Shown in pieces: positions 62,332 through 64,000 of a DNA stretch of 64,000 nt; position 1 is the first letter of the stretch; every line of letters starts with the position of its first letter. Location: assembly GCA_024235995.1 (NCBI GenBank), contig JACKLI010000001.1, positions 682,001 to 746,000 of the forward strand, given 5' to 3'. The DNA is from Burkholderiaceae bacterium (GTDB lineage: Bacteria; Pseudomonadota; Gammaproteobacteria; Burkholderiales; Burkholderiaceae_C). A program made the translations under genes and the position numbers. The notes beneath the pieces are model-generated. The model did not search any database, had not been told where the DNA came from, and saw nothing but the letters and a program-made list of their open reading frames with translations.

Positions 62332-62335
62332 AACC
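62320..62335. promoter_or_regulatory. parS: parS-type site 4 (end of rsmG)
   Basis: TGTTCCACGTGAAACC, two mismatches to the canonical parS. It overlaps the rsmG stop codon. Confidence 0.75.
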
Positions 62336-62409
62336 GACGGGGCGAGATCGCATTCGGCCTGGCAGCAAAGTCCCGTAAACTCGACACCCATCTCCGAGAA
62401 AACCCAAGC

Positions 62410-63027
62410 ATGTTTGGCATCACCGACTACGCCGCCTTTGTTGCCGCGTTCTGGCTGTTCCTGATGATCCCCGGCCCCGGCAACCTGGTGATTGCCACCG
62501 GCGCCACCCAGGACGGCATGCGTGGCGGCCTGGCCGCCACGCTGGGGGTCATGGTGGGTGACCAGGTTCTGATCGGCTGCGCCCTGGGCGGCGTGGCGGC
62601 GCTGCTGCACGCCTACCCGATGGCCTTCTCGGCCCTGCAATGGGTGGGCGCCATCTATCTGGCCTGGCTGGGCGTGCGCATGTGGCGCATGCGTCCGGAC
62701 GAGGGCGCGGCGGTGGCGGCGCCCCCCACGCGGCGGCACTTTCGCCAGGCATTTTTGATCACCCTGTTCAATCCCAAGGCGATCGTGTTCTACGTCGCCT
62801 TTCTGCCGCTGTTCATCGATCCGGTACGCCAGCAGGGCATGGTGACCTTCGCCGCCCTGGCGGTCACCGCCGCCGTGCTGACGCTGCTGTACGGCGTCGT
62901 CGAGTCGCTGCTGGTGCACCGCTTCGCCGAGCGCCTGCGCGCCAGCGCCCGCCTGAGCAGCCTGCTGCGCAGGCTGGCCAGCGTGTTCCTGATCGGCTTC
63001 GGCGTCAAGCTGGTCACCTCGCACTGA
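62410..63027 (+). CDS. LysE/RhtB-family amino-acid exporter
   Basis: 205 residues with six membrane helices. The N-terminal FWLFLMIPGPGNLVIATGAT is the LysE family signature; FLITLFNPKAIVFYVAFLPLF is the second. It exports an amino acid or related metabolite; substrate unknown. It lies between rsmG and parA; the parA start is 7 nt after its stop, so the two are likely co-transcribed. Confidence 0.93.
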   Translation: MFGITDYAAFVAAFWLFLMIPGPGNLVIATGATQDGMRGGLAATLGVMVGDQVLIGCALGGVAALLHAYPMAFSALQWVGAIYLAWLGVRMWRMRPDEGAAVAAPPTRRHFRQAFLITLFNPKAIVFYVAFLPLFIDPVRQQGMVTFAALAVTAAVLTLLYGVVESLLVHRFAERLRASARLSSLLRRLASVFLIGFGVKLVTSH

Positions 63028-63034
63028 ACCCCCG

Positions 63035-63820
63035 ATGGCTCAAATCTTTTGCATTGCCAACCAGAAGGGCGGCGTCGGCAAGACCACCACCACGGTCAAC
63101 CTGGCGGCCGCGCTGGCGCACATCGGCCAGCGCGTGCTGCTGGTCGACCTGGACCCGCAGGGCAACGCCACCATGGGCTCGGGGGTGGACAAGCGCGCCA
63201 TGGCGCTGTCGGTGTACGACGTGCTGCTCGAATCCGCCACCATCGCCGAGGCCGCCGTGGTGCCCGACAGGCTGAAGGAGGCCGGCGCCGGCTACGCCGT
63301 GCTGGGCGCCAACCGCGAGCTGGCCGGCGCCGAGGTGGAGCTGGTGGGCGAGGAGCGCCGCGAGCGCCGCCTGAAGGAGGCGCTGGCGCAAGTAAGCGCT
63401 GACTACGACTTCGTGCTGATCGACTGCCCGCCGTCCCTGAGCATGCTCACGCTCAACGGCCTGTGCGCCGCGCAGGGCGTGATCGTGCCCATGCAGTGCG
63501 AGTACTTCGCGCTCGAGGGCCTGGCCGATCTGACCAACACCATCCGCCAGGTGCACGCCAACCTCAACCGCGACCTGCGCCTGATTGGCCTGCTGCGCAT
63601 GATGTTCGACGCCCGCATCACGCTGCAGCAGCAGGTCAGCGACCAGCTCAAGGCGCACTACGGCGACAAGGTGTTCGACGCCATCATCCCGCGCAACGTG
63701 CGCCTGGCCGAAGCGCCCAGCTACGGCCTGCCCGGCGTGGTGTTCGACCCCGCCGCCAAGGGCAGCAAGGCCTTCGTCGCCTTTGCCGAGGAGCTGGTGG
63801 CGCGTGGCCTTAGGGCATGA
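63035..63820 (+). CDS. parA: Chromosome-partitioning ATPase ParA (Soj)
   Basis: 261 residues without an N-terminal DNA-binding extension, the chromosomal ParA/Soj type. Deviant Walker A KGGVGKTTTTVN (from residue 11), LLVDLDPQGNATMG, VLIDCPPSLSMLTLN. ATP-dependent DNA binding moves ParB-parS complexes to opposite cell halves. The four parS-type sites just upstream in mnmG and rsmG confirm this is the origin-proximal partition locus; parB is expected further downstream, beyond the window. Confidence 0.95.
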   Translation: MAQIFCIANQKGGVGKTTTTVNLAAALAHIGQRVLLVDLDPQGNATMGSGVDKRAMALSVYDVLLESATIAEAAVVPDRLKEAGAGYAVLGANRELAGAEVELVGEERRERRLKEALAQVSADYDFVLIDCPPSLSMLTLNGLCAAQGVIVPMQCEYFALEGLADLTNTIRQVHANLNRDLRLIGLLRMMFDARITLQQQVSDQLKAHYGDKVFDAIIPRNVRLAEAPSYGLPGVVFDPAAKGSKAFVAFAEELVARGLRA

Positions 63821-63882
63821 TTCAGGGTCCAATGGCCATCTTGCCCGCGTGGGTCAAGCGTCAACAGCTATCAAAATGATAG
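63821..63882 (-). repeat. Dispersed element copy K
   Basis: Minus strand: ATCATTTTGATAGCTGTTG, ACGCTTGACCCACGCGGGC and AAGATGGCCATTGGACCC. It begins right after the parA stop and contains the ATG that starts the next gene. Confidence 0.7.
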
Positions 63883-64000
63883 ATGACCAGGCGTCTCCCC
63901 ACGTGCTGACGCTGCCCGGCTGGTTGGGCAGCGGCCCCGGCCACTGGCAAAGCCGCTGGGAGGTGCTGCACGGCTGCACGCGCGTGGAGCAGCACGACTG
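63876..64000 (+). CDS. RBBP9/YdeN-family serine hydrolase (partial)
   Basis: Cut by the window edge after about 41 codons. The N-terminus HVLTLPGWLGSGPGHWQSRW is characteristic of RBBP9-like serine hydrolases (Ser_hydrolase family). Function is unknown; I recall that such a gene can stand between parA and parB in related genomes. The in-frame ATG used lies in a dispersed element; GTG at 63909 is an alternative start that would lose the leading MIDDQASP-type residues. Confidence 0.75.
   Translation, partial: MIDDQASPHVLTLPGWLGSGPGHWQSRWEVLHGCTRVEQHD

Overview
The window is GC-rich (strong third-position G/C bias) and densely coded. The gene families and the order mnmG-rsmG-lysE-like-parA fit a betaproteobacterium of the order Burkholderiales, most likely Comamonadaceae (Acidovorax/Ottowia-like). 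A short dispersed repeat that occurs at least eleven times supports this, since I recall similar repeats from that family; the genus is an inference. No rRNA, tRNA, transposase, phage gene or CRISPR array was seen.

Layout. 1-8.6 kb: an SPFH/SHOCT protein cut by the window edge, malic enzyme maeB, a secreted barnase-type RNase with its barstar inhibitor, a GlcD-like FAD oxidase, a PLP aminotransferase with cutA, and marC. 8.6-18.3 kb: a minus-strand surface-glycan cluster (FlaA1/PglF-type dehydratase, phosphoglycosyl transferase, ArnB/PglE-like aminotransferase, two glycosyltransferases, a flippase, three methyltransferases). Its upstream half is visibly less GC-rich. 18.4-25.9 kb: a single-chain biotin-dependent acyl-CoA carboxylase, nnrU-like gene, acylphosphatase, ferredoxin, DAHP synthase, a second-type IF-1 and small envelope proteins. 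25.9-32.1 kb: a membrane-anchored adenylate cyclase, the minCDE division-site genes, two small membrane proteins and a Spy-like periplasmic protein. 32.2-38.6 kb: a CueR-CopZ / CopA copper-efflux module with two divergent MerR-type promoters, a hemerythrin-like protein, and a glutathione-dependent formaldehyde module (adhC, an NAD-binding protein, fghA).

38.6-43.6 kb: a five-gene archaic (Csu-type) chaperone-usher pilus operon. 43.6-47.8 kb: a divergent gamma-alpha-beta FAD sugar dehydrogenase whose upstream region carries a perfect CRP-type site. 47.8-51.3 kb: an old-yellow-enzyme reductase, an MFS transporter and an AraC regulator. 51.5-57.4 kb: an acyl-CoA catabolic operon (ligase, SDR, thiolase, acyl-CoA dehydrogenase, AMACR-like CoA transferase). 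57.4-59.5 kb: a beta-class GST and glutamate dehydrogenase. 59.7-64 kb: the chromosome-partition neighbourhood mnmG-rsmG-LysE-parA, with four parS-type sites inside mnmG and rsmG.

Most notable structure: (1) the dispersed element sits exactly between stop codons in several places, supplies a stop or start codon in others, and is read in frame at domain boundaries of four proteins; (2) the four parS sites are written in coding sequence; (3) a 33-codon mini-ORF bridges a methyltransferase and a phosphoglycosyl transferase by overlapping stop/start codons at both ends, next to a duplicated ribosome-binding/start segment.
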